The position numbers and the translations under genes were made by a program. DNA of 64,000 nt from contig CP067346.1 in assembly GCA_021561035.1 (NCBI GenBank), positions 961,001-1,025,000 of the forward strand. Reading direction: 5' to 3'. Under the pieces are notes generated by a model. It had not been told where the DNA came from. It did not search any database and worked only from the letters and a program-made list of their open reading frames with translations. Below, piece by piece: positions 28,304 through 37,745 of this stretch; the stretch's first letter is position 1; every line of letters begins with the position of its first letter. The DNA is from Clostridioides sp. ES-S-0054-01 (lineage in GTDB: Bacteria; Bacillota; Clostridia; Peptostreptococcales; Peptostreptococcaceae).

Positions 28304-28456
28304 AATTAAATGAATTACCACATATGACCATACATTCTTAGTTTATATAGACATAACCAAGGAATATAGAAAGCCTCTACATTCATATTCTTCTCCAAAG
28401 AAAAAGATGTTTTCGTAATCAAATTTATAAAATTGATATCTTTCCAGTCTAATATT

Positions 28457-29287
28457 TTACAGTTTAACTTCTGCTGAGATTTGGGTTAGATATTCATTAG
28501 AATCTCTAACACTTATGTCATATAGTAGATATTCTTCATAAATAAAATCCCCCATACATAAATTATTCTGATTAAAAAAATTTAATAACTTTTCATAAGT
28601 TTTGTAAATAGTTTCATAACTTCCTTTATGATAAGCAATTACATAAAGCCCTTTTGGCTTGATTGATATAGGATATTTCTTGTATTCTTTATTGACTTTT
28701 GTAAATAAATATGAATATGATTCAAAATCTTTATTAATTATATCTTCACCCTTAATGATTGAGCCAATCGTACCATAATCACTCAATTCATAGTTATCCA
28801 TAAAGTTAATACATTCATATAAAAAATTTTCTTCTTCATCTTCAAAAAATTGTTCTTTATATGTAATAGGCGTTTTGACTAAGTACTCTTCTTCATGTTC
28901 TTCTAAAGTAATAGTATTCGCATCTATATTACATGCATTTTTAGTAAATGAAATTGTAGATTCCATTAGAGCCTGAATATTATTTAGTTTTTCAATTTCG
29001 TTGTTAATATCAATAGTTTTCTTTTCTAAAAGTTCAATTAGTAAATTAGGAGTTCGATTGTCTATATAAGCTTTAATTTCTTTTAAAGGCATTTTGACTT
29101 CCTTAAGTGAAGAAATTATACCAAAAATGCTTAGTTGATGGTATGAGTAGTATCTATATCCATTTTCTTTTTTTAATTCTGGAGAGAAAAGACCTATATC
29201 ATCATAATAGAAAAGTGTTTTTTTATTGACTCCACAAATCTTTGCGAATTCTCCAGTTGTAAAATAATTTTTTGAAACTTGACTCAT
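28457..29287 (-). CDS. MerR-family regulator of the divergent ABC exporter
   Basis: A 276-residue one-component regulator: MerR winged helix at the N-terminus ([21 protein letters not shown], residues about 10-30 shown in part), a coiled-coil dimerisation helix (about 85-125) and a C-terminal half of the GyrI/BmrR effector-binding type ([19 protein letters not shown]). Such proteins bind hydrophobic drugs and activate efflux genes. It is divergent from two ABC exporter genes, and the intergenic region has a 19-bp-spaced promoter with a dyad, which strongly suggests it controls them. AGGAGG precedes the ATG on the complement. Confidence 0.88.
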   Translation of the reverse strand: MSQVSKNYFTTGEFAKICGVNKKTLFYYDDIGLFSPELKKENGYRYYSYHQLSIFGIISSLKEVKMPLKEIKAYIDNRTPNLLIELLEKKTIDINNEIEKLNNIQALMESTISFTKNACNIDANTITLEEHEEEYLVKTPITYKEQFFEDEEENFLYECINFMDNYELSDYGTIGSIIKGEDIINKDFESYSYLFTKVNKEYKKYPISIKPKGLYVIAYHKGSYETIYKTYEKLLNFFNQNNLCMGDFIYEEYLLYDISVRDSNEYLTQISAEVKL

Positions 29288-29302
29288 AATTATAATTCCT
29301 CC

Positions 29303-29333
29303 TTGACTATCCTGTTACAGTATAGTTTATCAT
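29303..29333 (+). promoter_or_regulatory. MerR-type 19-bp-spacer promoter with dyad operator
   Basis: TTGACT (29303-29308) and TATCAT (29328-29333) are separated by 19 bases instead of 17. Within this, ACTATcCTGTtACAGtATAGT (29306-29326) is a 21-base dyad with a single mismatched pair. MerR regulators activate exactly this kind of over-long promoter by twisting the DNA. Confidence 0.82.
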
Positions 29334-29359
29334 AATATTTTGTAAAGGAGTGTGAATAT

Positions 29360-31087
29360 ATGAAAAAATTAATTCGTTTTTTAAGACCATATAGAGTTTT
29401 AATTGTTATAGTTTTGATATTTACGTTTTTGCAAACACTTGGAACTTTATATATACCAACACTTACAGCAAGTATAGTAAATAATGGTGTAGTAAAAGGA
29501 GATATAGATTATATTGTAAAAACAGGTTTAATAATGTTGATAGTAGCTGGTATAACAGCTTTATCAGCTGTGTTGGTTTGTAAAGTATCAGCAAATCTCT
29601 CATCTGGATTTTGTAGAGATATTAGAGAAGCAGTATTTATAAAATCACAAGATTTGTCAATAAATGATTTTAATAATATAGGCACAGCTTCAATGATTAC
29701 TAGAAGCACTAGTGATATTACTTTAATAGGTCAATCTGTGTTTATGTTTATTCAATTAGTATTACCAGCACCAATTATAACAGTTTCTGGTCTATTCTTA
29801 GCATATTCTATAGATAAAGTAATGACAATTATTATTGTTGTAGTGATGTTTCTATTCATGTTATCAGCCTTTTTGGTTGGTAAAAAGCTTATCAAGTTGT
29901 TTAAAATGATGCAAGTAAAAATGGATAATATGAATAGAGTATTACGTGAGGTAGTAACTGGAGTAAGAGTTATAAGAGCTTTTAATAGAAGCCGTTTTGA
30001 AAAAAAGAGATTTGATAAGACTGCAATAGATTATTCTGAAACAGCAATCTCAATAAATAAAATATTTGCAGTACTTATGCCTATTGTGATGTTAATAATG
30101 AATTTGGGTATAGTAAGTATTATTTGGTTTGGTGGGATGCGAGTAAGTAATGGGAATATGGAGATAGGTCATATAATGGCACTTGTTGAGTACTGTATCT
30201 TAATCCTATTTTATTTAATTATGGGCGTAATGGTATTTATGTATATACCTAGAGCAGGTGCTTGTGCAGATAGAGTAAATCAAATATTAGATATAGAACC
30301 TGAAATTGTAGATGGAAATGGCTGTAAAGATATTATTTCAGAGAGAGGTCATTTAGTATTTAAAAATGTAACATTTTCATATGCTCAATCAGAAGAACCT
30401 GTTTTAAGTAATATAACATTTGAAGCAAAATCTGGAGAAGTAACTGCAATTATAGGAAGTACTGGTTCAGGTAAATCTACTATTGCAAATATAATACCAC
30501 GTTTTTTTGAAATTCAATCTGGAGAAATATCTATAAATGGTCAAGATATTAAGAACATGTCTCAAAAAGAGCTTAGAGATAAGATTGGATTTGTACCACA
30601 AAAAGCCTTTTTATTTAGTGGGACAATAGAAGAAAATATAAGATATGGAAAAGAAGATGCAAGTATTGAAGAAGTAGAGCATGCTGCAAGTATAGCTCAA
30701 GCTGATGAGTTCATTTCTGATATGGAAGATAAGTATGACTCATTTGTAGCACAAGGTGGAAATAATTTATCAGGTGGTCAAAAACAGAGAATATCCATTG
30801 CAAGAGCATTGGTTAGAAAGCCTGAAGTATATGTCTTTGATGATAGTTTTTCTGCATTAGATTTTAAAACAGATAAAAGACTTAGAAAAGCATTGAAGAA
30901 TGAAATTAAAGATTCATCAGCTATAATTATAGCACAGCGTATAAGTACAATCATGGATGCTAATCAAATTATAGTTTTGAATGATGGAAAAATTGTAGGT
31001 ATTGGAAAACATAAAGATTTACTTGAAAATTGTGAAGTTTATAAGCAAATTGCAGATTCCCAGCTTAGTAAAGAAGAACTTGCATAG
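29360..31087 (+). CDS. Heterodimeric ABC exporter subunit, degenerate ATP site
   Basis: A 575-residue half-transporter: a six-span exporter domain (about 1-310) fused to an ATPase (about 330-575). Walker A is GSTGSGKST, the signature LSGGQKQR is canonical, but Walker B reads VYVFDDSFSALD: the catalytic glutamate is an aspartate, and the H-loop position is IIAQRIS (Q in place of histidine). Those substitutions define the non-hydrolytic site of heterodimeric exporters such as BmrCD, LmrCD and TM287/288. The partner follows 35 bases later. Expected to export drugs or peptides under control of the divergent MerR protein. Confidence 0.92.
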   Translation: MKKLIRFLRPYRVLIVIVLIFTFLQTLGTLYIPTLTASIVNNGVVKGDIDYIVKTGLIMLIVAGITALSAVLVCKVSANLSSGFCRDIREAVFIKSQDLSINDFNNIGTASMITRSTSDITLIGQSVFMFIQLVLPAPIITVSGLFLAYSIDKVMTIIIVVVMFLFMLSAFLVGKKLIKLFKMMQVKMDNMNRVLREVVTGVRVIRAFNRSRFEKKRFDKTAIDYSETAISINKIFAVLMPIVMLIMNLGIVSIIWFGGMRVSNGNMEIGHIMALVEYCILILFYLIMGVMVFMYIPRAGACADRVNQILDIEPEIVDGNGCKDIISERGHLVFKNVTFSYAQSEEPVLSNITFEAKSGEVTAIIGSTGSGKSTIANIIPRFFEIQSGEISINGQDIKNMSQKELRDKIGFVPQKAFLFSGTIEENIRYGKEDASIEEVEHAASIAQADEFISDMEDKYDSFVAQGGNNLSGGQKQRISIARALVRKPEVYVFDDSFSALDFKTDKRLRKALKNEIKDSSAIIIAQRISTIMDANQIIVLNDGKIVGIGKHKDLLENCEVYKQIADSQLSKEELA

Positions 31088-31122
31088 TGTGAAGAATTAA
31101 TCTGTGTATTTGGAGGTGTAAT

Positions 31123-32985
31123 ATGAGTGAAAAAAGAACAGAGAAACAAGATATAGAAGTACTTAGTTTTGAAGATGGTATGTCAGCAGAAAAAGCTAAG
31201 GATGCAAAAAAAACTACTAAAAGATTATTAAAATACATGGCAAAACAAAAGTTTAAAATATTAATTATTTTTATTTCAGTATTGATAAGTTCAGCACTTA
31301 CAGTTTTAGCACCTATGATTATGGGAAAAGCTATTGACCAGTTATTTAATGGAATTAAAACTGCACTTCAAACAGGTACAAAATTCAGTGTGAATTTTAG
31401 TACTATGGGAGGCATAATATCAATACTTCTAGGGTTGTACTTGATTAGTGCAATATTTATATATATACAACAATATATTATGTCAGGAGTTGCACAAAAT
31501 TTAGTACTTAACATGAGAAAAGACTTGAGTGATAAACTCAATAAACTTCCTCTTAAGTACTATGATTCCCATAAAAAGGGAGAAACACTTAGCATAGTTA
31601 CAAATGATTTAGAAAAAGTAGCAGATAGTTTACAAGAAGGATTGATGCAACTTATTACAGCAGTAGTCACAGTAGTTGGTTCTATTGTAATGATGATAAT
31701 TATAAGTGTACCACTTACGATAGTATCAGCTGTAACATTGGTTGTTTCACTGGGTATTACTGTTGTAATTGCAAGAAAATCACAAGAAAGATTCTCAGAA
31801 AATCAGAAGGCACTAGGAGAATTAAATAGCAATATAGAGGAGATATTTACTGGTCAAATAGTGGTTAAAGCGTTTAGCAAAGAAAAAGATACTATAAAAA
31901 ATTTCAAAACATTAAATCAAAATCTTTATAATGCTAGCAGAAAAGCTCAATTCTCATCATATGCAATATCTCCAATTATTAGATTTATAAATCAAATTGG
32001 GTATGTTATTATAGCAGTTGTAGGTGGTGTATTTGCATCAACTGGAGCAATGACCCTTGGTAGTATACAAGCTTTTATTCAGTATGTAAATCAAGCATCA
32101 GAGCCTACTACAGAGATATCTTATATTGTAAATATGCTTCAAGCAGCAATTGCATCTGCAGAGAGAGTTTTTACAGTTATGGATGAAGTAGAAGAAATAA
32201 AGGATAAAGAAGATTCAAGAGTTATCAACATGCCTAAAGGAAAAGTAGAATTTGAGCATGTTAAATTTGGATATAGTGATGATTCTATTCTTATGAAAGA
32301 CATTAATATTAAATTGAATGCAGGGGATAAAATTGCAATTGTTGGTCCTACAGGAGCTGGAAAGACAACTCTTGTAAATTTACTTATGAGGTTTTATGAG
32401 ATACAAGATGGAAGAATTACTATTGATGGTGTTAATATAAAAGACTTAAAGCGTGGAGAACTTAGAACTATGTTTGGTATGGTTCTTCAAGATACATGGC
32501 TGTTTAATGGAAGTATAAAAGAAAATATTGCATATAGTAAGTCAGATGCTACAATGGAGGAGATTGTAAGAGCAGCAAAATCAGCAAGAGTAGATCACTT
32601 TATAAGAACCTTACCTCAAGGATATGATACTATATTGACTGAGGATGCTTCTAATTTATCTCAAGGACAAAAACAACTTCTAACAATTGCCAGGGCAATA
32701 CTTTCAGACCCGTCAGTGTTAATTCTCGATGAAGCAACATCTAGTGTGGATACTAGAACAGAAGTGGAGATTCAAAAGGCAATGAATAACTTAATGAAGG
32801 GAAGAACTAGTTTTGTTATTGCACATAGATTATCAACTATTCGTGATGCAGATTTAATATTAGTAATGAAAGAAGGTACTATTATCGAACAAGGAAATCA
32901 CAAGGAACTTATTGAGAATAAAGGATTTTATGAAGAACTTTATAATAGCCAATTTTCAAGTGAATATGACGAAGAAGTTGTGTAA
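31123..32985 (+). CDS. Heterodimeric ABC exporter subunit, catalytic ATP site
   Basis: A 620-residue half-transporter with a polar N-terminal extension of about 35 residues, six spans (about 45-350) and an ATPase (about 370-620). Walker A is GPTGAGKTT, Walker B VLILDEATSSVD retains the catalytic glutamate and the H-loop is VIAHRLS. Its signature is LSQGQKQL rather than LSGGQ, which pairs with the degenerate site of the other subunit, as expected for an asymmetric heterodimer. Gap to the first subunit is 35 bases with GGAGGTG before the ATG. Confidence 0.93.
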   Translation: MSEKRTEKQDIEVLSFEDGMSAEKAKDAKKTTKRLLKYMAKQKFKILIIFISVLISSALTVLAPMIMGKAIDQLFNGIKTALQTGTKFSVNFSTMGGIISILLGLYLISAIFIYIQQYIMSGVAQNLVLNMRKDLSDKLNKLPLKYYDSHKKGETLSIVTNDLEKVADSLQEGLMQLITAVVTVVGSIVMMIIISVPLTIVSAVTLVVSLGITVVIARKSQERFSENQKALGELNSNIEEIFTGQIVVKAFSKEKDTIKNFKTLNQNLYNASRKAQFSSYAISPIIRFINQIGYVIIAVVGGVFASTGAMTLGSIQAFIQYVNQASEPTTEISYIVNMLQAAIASAERVFTVMDEVEEIKDKEDSRVINMPKGKVEFEHVKFGYSDDSILMKDINIKLNAGDKIAIVGPTGAGKTTLVNLLMRFYEIQDGRITIDGVNIKDLKRGELRTMFGMVLQDTWLFNGSIKENIAYSKSDATMEEIVRAAKSARVDHFIRTLPQGYDTILTEDASNLSQGQKQLLTIARAILSDPSVLILDEATSSVDTRTEVEIQKAMNNLMKGRTSFVIAHRLSTIRDADLILVMKEGTIIEQGNHKELIENKGFYEELYNSQFSSEYDEEVV

Positions 32986-33085
32986 TTGATAACATTACTT
33001 ATATGTGATTTTAAGTATAATCAAAATAATTAGGATGATAATAAAGGCGTTATCTCAAAGCTGTGCTAAGATTGTATCATAAGAA

Positions 33086-33142
33086 AAATAGAGATAGTAA
33101 GAATTGTTTTAATAATTAAAAATAATCTCACTATCTCTATTT
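33086..33142. terminator. Terminator between ABC exporter and amidase genes
   Basis: AAATAGAGATAGT (33086-33098) pairs with ACTATCTCTATTT (33130-33142). On the minus strand the stem is followed by TTCTT and so it suits the amidase gene best; it can also serve the exporter operon. Confidence 0.7.
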
Positions 33143-33161
33143 AGATTCTTAAAAAACTCTT

Positions 33162-34700
33162 TTATGGAGTTACTCTTCCTTGAATATTTTTTTCAAAGCT
33201 ATATCCAATATCTAAGACCTTTTTATCCTCACCAGACAGTGTCATAAACGTAACGCCAATAGGAGTACCCTTTCCATCTACTCCAAATGGTACATTTAAT
33301 TCAGGATATCCTGATGCTGATGCCATTGTAGAACCAGAACTATTTAAAAAAACAATAGCATCTAAGTTCTTTTCTCTAAAAGTTTTATTAAGGATTGATT
33401 TTGCTTTCTGGATTGAATCATCTATTTGATTCATGTTACTTTTTTCCACTTTATTAGCTTCTTCCAATAAGTCTTGACCATATTTAATTCTTCTTTTGGA
33501 GTCAGCATTATTAAATTTAATTAAGTCACTCAATTTTTTTATTGGCATATTATACTTGTTAGCGAAGTCTTCAAAGTCTTTTTTAAAGGATAAGTTGATA
33601 GTATTTATTATGTTAATGCCTTCTTCGTTGAGACTAATAGGAACAACAGTGACATTCATATTTTCTAATTCTTGTTTTATATTTTTAAGAATCTTTTTAT
33701 CATTATACTCATAGCTTAATAATCCAATTTTCATACCATTTAGTAATTTACTGTCAAAGTCCAATGATATATTTTCGTTTGAAATCGCATTGTAAGCAAT
33801 TGCTACATCTTGTACTGTTTTTGCTATTGGACCTGCTGTATCAATTTTTTTGACTAGTGGTATAATTCCATCATTAGATATTTTGTCTCTGGATGGTTTA
33901 AATCTCACTACTGAATTTGCTGATGCTGGAGCTACAATGGAACCATCTGTTTCTGTTCCTATGGAGATTGGAACTATATTTGCAGTAACAGAAACTGCAC
34001 TACCACTACTGGAACCAGATGGAGAGATTTTTAAAGGTCCAAAAGGATTAACTGTTTGACCTTTTTTACCACTATACCCGCTAGGCATTATTCCTGAAAT
34101 ATAATTTGCGAATTCAGACAGATTATTTTTTCCCAATATAATAGCACCCTGCTTTTTCAAATCTTTTACTAAATTAGCATCTTCATTAGGAATAAAATCT
34201 GCAAAGGCAACAGTACCTGCACTTGTTGGCATATTAGAGGTATTAATATTATCCTTTAACATGACAGGAATACCAAAAAGTGGAGAAGGTATTATTTTAT
34301 CCTGTGAAGACAATTTTAATCTCTCTGAATCCATATTTCTGGCATCAGCAATTGCATCTGGATTTACTTCTACCACAGAATTATATCCATGTTTAGTTTG
34401 GTCTATCATTTTAATTCTATAAAGATATATTGCTGTAATTTCCTCATAAGTTATTAGTCCATTTTCTACTGATTTTTGGATTTCATCAATACTCTTTTCA
34501 ACTACATATTTTTCTTTATTAGCCACTATACTATCTATATCTAATTTACTCAATTGTTGATTTATAGATTTAATTAGTTTATCATTTTGATAAGAAATCC
34601 ATTCTTCTCCAGGTGGAATAACGTTTTTGATGTATGCATATACACAAATTAAAAGGATTGAAATAAATATGATTATTCCAATAATAATCTTTCTTTTCAT
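33162..34700 (-). CDS. Membrane-anchored amidase (amidase signature family)
   Basis: A 512-residue amidase with an uncleaved N-terminal anchor (about residues 4-24), so the enzyme should act outside the cell. The Ser-cisSer-Lys triad is recognisable: K149 in VMLKDNINT, the glycine/serine loop GSSSGS at 229-234 and the nucleophile S254 in TETDGSIVAPA. This is the GatA/amidase family rather than a peptidoglycan amidase. Substrate unknown. It is monocistronic; GGAGGT lies before the ATG on the complement. Confidence 0.88.
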   Translation of the reverse strand: MKRKIIIGIIIFISILLICVYAYIKNVIPPGEEWISYQNDKLIKSINQQLSKLDIDSIVANKEKYVVEKSIDEIQKSVENGLITYEEITAIYLYRIKMIDQTKHGYNSVVEVNPDAIADARNMDSERLKLSSQDKIIPSPLFGIPVMLKDNINTSNMPTSAGTVAFADFIPNEDANLVKDLKKQGAIILGKNNLSEFANYISGIMPSGYSGKKGQTVNPFGPLKISPSGSSSGSAVSVTANIVPISIGTETDGSIVAPASANSVVRFKPSRDKISNDGIIPLVKKIDTAGPIAKTVQDVAIAYNAISNENISLDFDSKLLNGMKIGLLSYEYNDKKILKNIKQELENMNVTVVPISLNEEGINIINTINLSFKKDFEDFANKYNMPIKKLSDLIKFNNADSKRRIKYGQDLLEEANKVEKSNMNQIDDSIQKAKSILNKTFREKNLDAIVFLNSSGSTMASASGYPELNVPFGVDGKGTPIGVTFMTLSGEDKKVLDIGYSFEKNIQGRVTP

Positions 34701-34972
34701 ATTTTACCTCCGAAATTGTATTTATTCTAATTGTTTACTAATATAGGTTACTATCTATCAATTTAAATATCAATTGCATATCAATAGAATTTATAACTAT
34801 ATGTATCGTAAATTAAGCTAGGAATTATTTACTAATGAGCTATATATGACGAAATAATAATACTGTTCTTACAAAAAATCTCAATATAGAAAGTATTCCC
34901 TAAAAAGATACAATATAGTATAGTAACAAATTATAAATTTTTACATATATATTAAATGGAGTTGCAACGAAT
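34701..34972. other. Intergenic region between amidase and LysR genes
   Basis: An A/T-rich spacer that should hold the amidase promoter (minus strand). I see no gene or convincing conserved element in it. Confidence 0.4.
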
Positions 34973-35009
34973 AAATAAATAGACTTATTTTAAATAAATC
35001 TATCTATTT
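34973..35009 (-). terminator. Terminator of the LysR gene
   Basis: Two 18-base arms, 34973-34990 and 34992-35009, are complementary with two G-U pairs, starting right at the LysR stop codon. The run of T after it is weak, so strength is uncertain. Confidence 0.55.
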
Positions 35010-35891
35010 TTAATTTTCAACAACTAAATCAATAAATAATTGCATAAGGGGACTAATCCACTTATTTTTATGATGACCACATACTGCAACAATACTCCTA
35101 CCATCTAACTCTGTATGTATTGCACATAGTTCTCCTGTCTTCAAATCATCTTCTACTGCTAACGTAGGAAGATATGATATTCCCATATCATTTTTCACTA
35201 AATTTTTAATAGTAGGTATACTCCGAAGTTCAATCGTATGGTCTAGAGTAATATTCTTTTCATTTAAATATGATTCAAACATCTGTCTAAAAATGCATGC
35301 TGGTTCATCTATTATGAAAGGAATATTTAATTCTTGGTTTGGAGTAATAAAATCAGGAAATTGTTTTTTTACTTTTGGTGATGCAACTAGTGTTAAATGT
35401 GATTCTCCAACAGTATAGGTAGAAATAGAATTTCCTAGTCCTCCAATATCTTTATAAAATATTCCTAAATCAATGCTTCCTGCAAGCAAAGAATTTCTAA
35501 TATCATAGCAATTCATTGAGCGAAGAAATAGTCGGGCATTTGGTGCCATTTCATGAAATTGTTTTAAGATAGGAGGCATTTTATAACAAATAAGAGTTTC
35601 TCCCATTGCTATATGCAAATCACCACGTAACTCAGATAAGTCAGTACCAAAATTCTTCATTTTATCAACAGAACATAGAACATCATCCACATAAGGTATT
35701 AGATTTTTACCAGCTTTAGTTAGAACCATTTTTCTTCCTATTTTTTCAAATAAATGTGTAGATAGTTCTTGTTCTAGCTGTTGTACTTGAAATGTTATCG
35801 TTGATTGTGTGTAATTGAGCTTATTTGCTGCTTTAGAAAAACTGCCTTCCTCTATTATGGTTTTAAAAGTTTGTAGGTATTTAAGATACAT
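35010..35891 (-). CDS. LysR-family transcriptional regulator
   Basis: A 293-residue regulator with an N-terminal helix-turn-helix (GSFSKAANKLNYTQSTITFQ, about residues 18-37) and a C-terminal periplasmic-binding-like effector domain (about 90-290). The frame runs seven codons further upstream, but GAGG (complement of 35899-35902) is spaced correctly for the ATG at 35891. No divergent target gene with a clear metabolic role is adjacent; the next plus-strand gene (VTC domain) begins 375 bases away, so the target is unknown. Confidence 0.88.
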   Translation of the reverse strand: MYLKYLQTFKTIIEEGSFSKAANKLNYTQSTITFQVQQLEQELSTHLFEKIGRKMVLTKAGKNLIPYVDDVLCSVDKMKNFGTDLSELRGDLHIAMGETLICYKMPPILKQFHEMAPNARLFLRSMNCYDIRNSLLAGSIDLGIFYKDIGGLGNSISTYTVGESHLTLVASPKVKKQFPDFITPNQELNIPFIIDEPACIFRQMFESYLNEKNITLDHTIELRSIPTIKNLVKNDMGISYLPTLAVEDDLKTGELCAIHTELDGRSIVAVCGHHKNKWISPLMQLFIDLVVEN

Positions 35892-36266
35892 ATTTAACCT
35901 CATTTCATTCAATATAATTGAAGTATAAATTTAAATATTTCGATTTTTTTATAGCATTATAATATAAAAGGAGAGTGATTGCAAGTGTTGAGTGAAGTTT
36001 TATTATCTTTTTTTGATTTCTAAAACTACTATTTGTTAGCCATCCAGAATCTAATACTATATAAAATTCAATTTTCAAATGAAGATATAAGATATTATTA
36101 AAAATTAGATAAATAAATTTACATTTATTTTTTCAATCTAATCTTATTTGCCACATATATGCCATAAAGATGCACTTATTTTACGGAGATTTAACGAAGT
36201 CAAGTGAAGTATACTCTAAATATAAAATAAATCAAACATATTTAAATGAATTGAGAGGTGATAATA
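35892..36266. other. Intergenic region between LysR and the VTC-CotH cluster
   Basis: About 375 bases holding the divergent promoters. A TATACT-like box near 36209 may be the -10 of the VTC gene. Nothing coding or repeated was recognised. Confidence 0.4.
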
Positions 36267-36956
36267 ATGGATAAGAAGTTAAACTATAGATTTGAGATGA
36301 AACACAAAATAACTAAGGCAGATGTACTAGCTTTAAAATCAAGACTTTATCCAATAATGAAGAAAGATAGAAACGCATCAAAAGATGGAAAATATCTTAT
36401 CAGAAGTTTGTATTTTGATACACCTGAAGATAAAGCACTTTTAGATAAGTTAAATGGAGTTGCAATGAGAGAAAAGTTTAGAATAAGATTTTATAACAAT
36501 GACCCTTCTTATATAAAGTTGGAAAAAAAAATAAAGCATTATAATATGACATCAAAGTTATCAGTTAGTTTAACAAAAAAAGAAGTAATAAAGATACTGA
36601 ATAATGACATTGAATTTCTAAAAGAATCGACAAATTGTTTATTAAGAGAATTTTATTTAAAAGTAAAATGTGAAAGGTTGGAGGCAAAAAGTATTGTTGA
36701 TTACGATAGAGAAGCCTTTGTTTATCCAGTTGGAAATGTTAGGGTTACAATTGATAGCGATATTAAAACCTCTGTAAATTCAACAGATTTATTTAATAAA
36801 GATTTACCAACTGTTTCAGTAGTTGATGAGAATATGACTGTATTAGAGGTTAAATACGATGAGTTTATACCAGATTTTATAAAGGATTTAATTCAAATTA
36901 ATAAAACTACTTCTACAGCAGTTTCAAAGTATGCTTCAAGTAGATTGTATATTTAA
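36267..36956 (+). CDS. VTC-domain protein (polyphosphate polymerase-like)
   Basis: A 229-residue protein that corresponds to a stand-alone VTC catalytic domain of the CYTH/triphosphate-tunnel superfamily. Typical features are YRFEMKHKI at the start, LIRSLYFDTPED (about 45-56), REKFRIRFYN (about 70-79), LEKKIKH and a closing VLEVKYDEFIP. In yeast, VTC makes polyphosphate from ATP; bacterial homologues in this setting are uncharacterised. GAGAGGTG before ATG 36267 decides the start over an in-frame GTG at 36258. It is followed by a DUF4956 membrane protein and CotH, a recurrent clostridial trio. Confidence 0.85.
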   Translation: MDKKLNYRFEMKHKITKADVLALKSRLYPIMKKDRNASKDGKYLIRSLYFDTPEDKALLDKLNGVAMREKFRIRFYNNDPSYIKLEKKIKHYNMTSKLSVSLTKKEVIKILNNDIEFLKESTNCLLREFYLKVKCERLEAKSIVDYDREAFVYPVGNVRVTIDSDIKTSVNSTDLFNKDLPTVSVVDENMTVLEVKYDEFIPDFIKDLIQINKTTSTAVSKYASSRLYI

Positions 36957-37054
36957 AAATAAAATCTAAGATTTATATTAATCAATACATCAATAAAGCT
37001 AAAAAAAGAATAAATTAACAAATAAATTAAAAAATAGGAAGGATGATTTTAATT

Positions 37055-37729
37055 ATGACATTTAACGATATTTTTAAATCAAGTTTTATAGAAAACGTAT
37101 CAGGTTTTTCATTTATAGATAGTACTTTAGCACTAGGTTCAGCATTTTTAGTGGGTTTGTTTATATATATGGTTTATAAAAAGACATATATGGGAATTAT
37201 GTATTCTCGACCATTTAATGTTTCGCTTGTAGCACTTACAATGCTTACAACTTTTGTAATATTAGCAGTTACATCAAACGTAGTTTTATCTCTAGGTATG
37301 GTTGGTGCTTTATCTATAGTAAGATTTAGAACAGCAATTAAAGACCCAATGGATTTAGTATTTCTATTTTGGTCATTGGGTTCAGGAATAGTTTTGGGAG
37401 CAGGTTTGATTCCATTAGCTGTTATGGGTTCAGTAATTATGGGATTGATTTTAATATTCTTTTCAAATAAAACAATATCTGAAACACCATATATATTGAT
37501 GGTAAATTGTAATAATGAAGATTCAGAAGATATTGCAACTGATAAAATTAAAAAAGTATTTTCTAAATATCAAATAAAATCAAAAAGTGTTACGCCAGAA
37601 AAAGGTATAGAATTGGTATTTGAAGTACGAATGAAGGATGGAGAGACAAGTTTTATAAATGATTTAAGTCAAGTAGATGGAGTTACTAATGCAGTTCTTG
37701 TAAGTTATAATGGTGACTATGTGGCATAG
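37055..37729 (+). CDS. DUF4956 membrane protein
   Basis: A 224-residue protein with four membrane spans in the first 140 residues and a soluble C-terminal domain of about 80 residues with an alternating strand-helix pattern (MgtC-C/ACT-like in appearance). The segment SLGMVGALSIVRFRTAIKDP is the hallmark of DUF4956. GGAAGG at 37037-37042 sits right at an in-frame ATG 37043, so the ATG at 37055 is the likelier start. It lies between the VTC and CotH genes and probably forms a membrane complex with them. Confidence 0.85.
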   Translation: MTFNDIFKSSFIENVSGFSFIDSTLALGSAFLVGLFIYMVYKKTYMGIMYSRPFNVSLVALTMLTTFVILAVTSNVVLSLGMVGALSIVRFRTAIKDPMDLVFLFWSLGSGIVLGAGLIPLAVMGSVIMGLILIFFSNKTISETPYILMVNCNNEDSEDIATDKIKKVFSKYQIKSKSVTPEKGIELVFEVRMKDGETSFINDLSQVDGVTNAVLVSYNGDYVA

Positions 37730-37745
37730 AGAGGAGTAATCTTTT

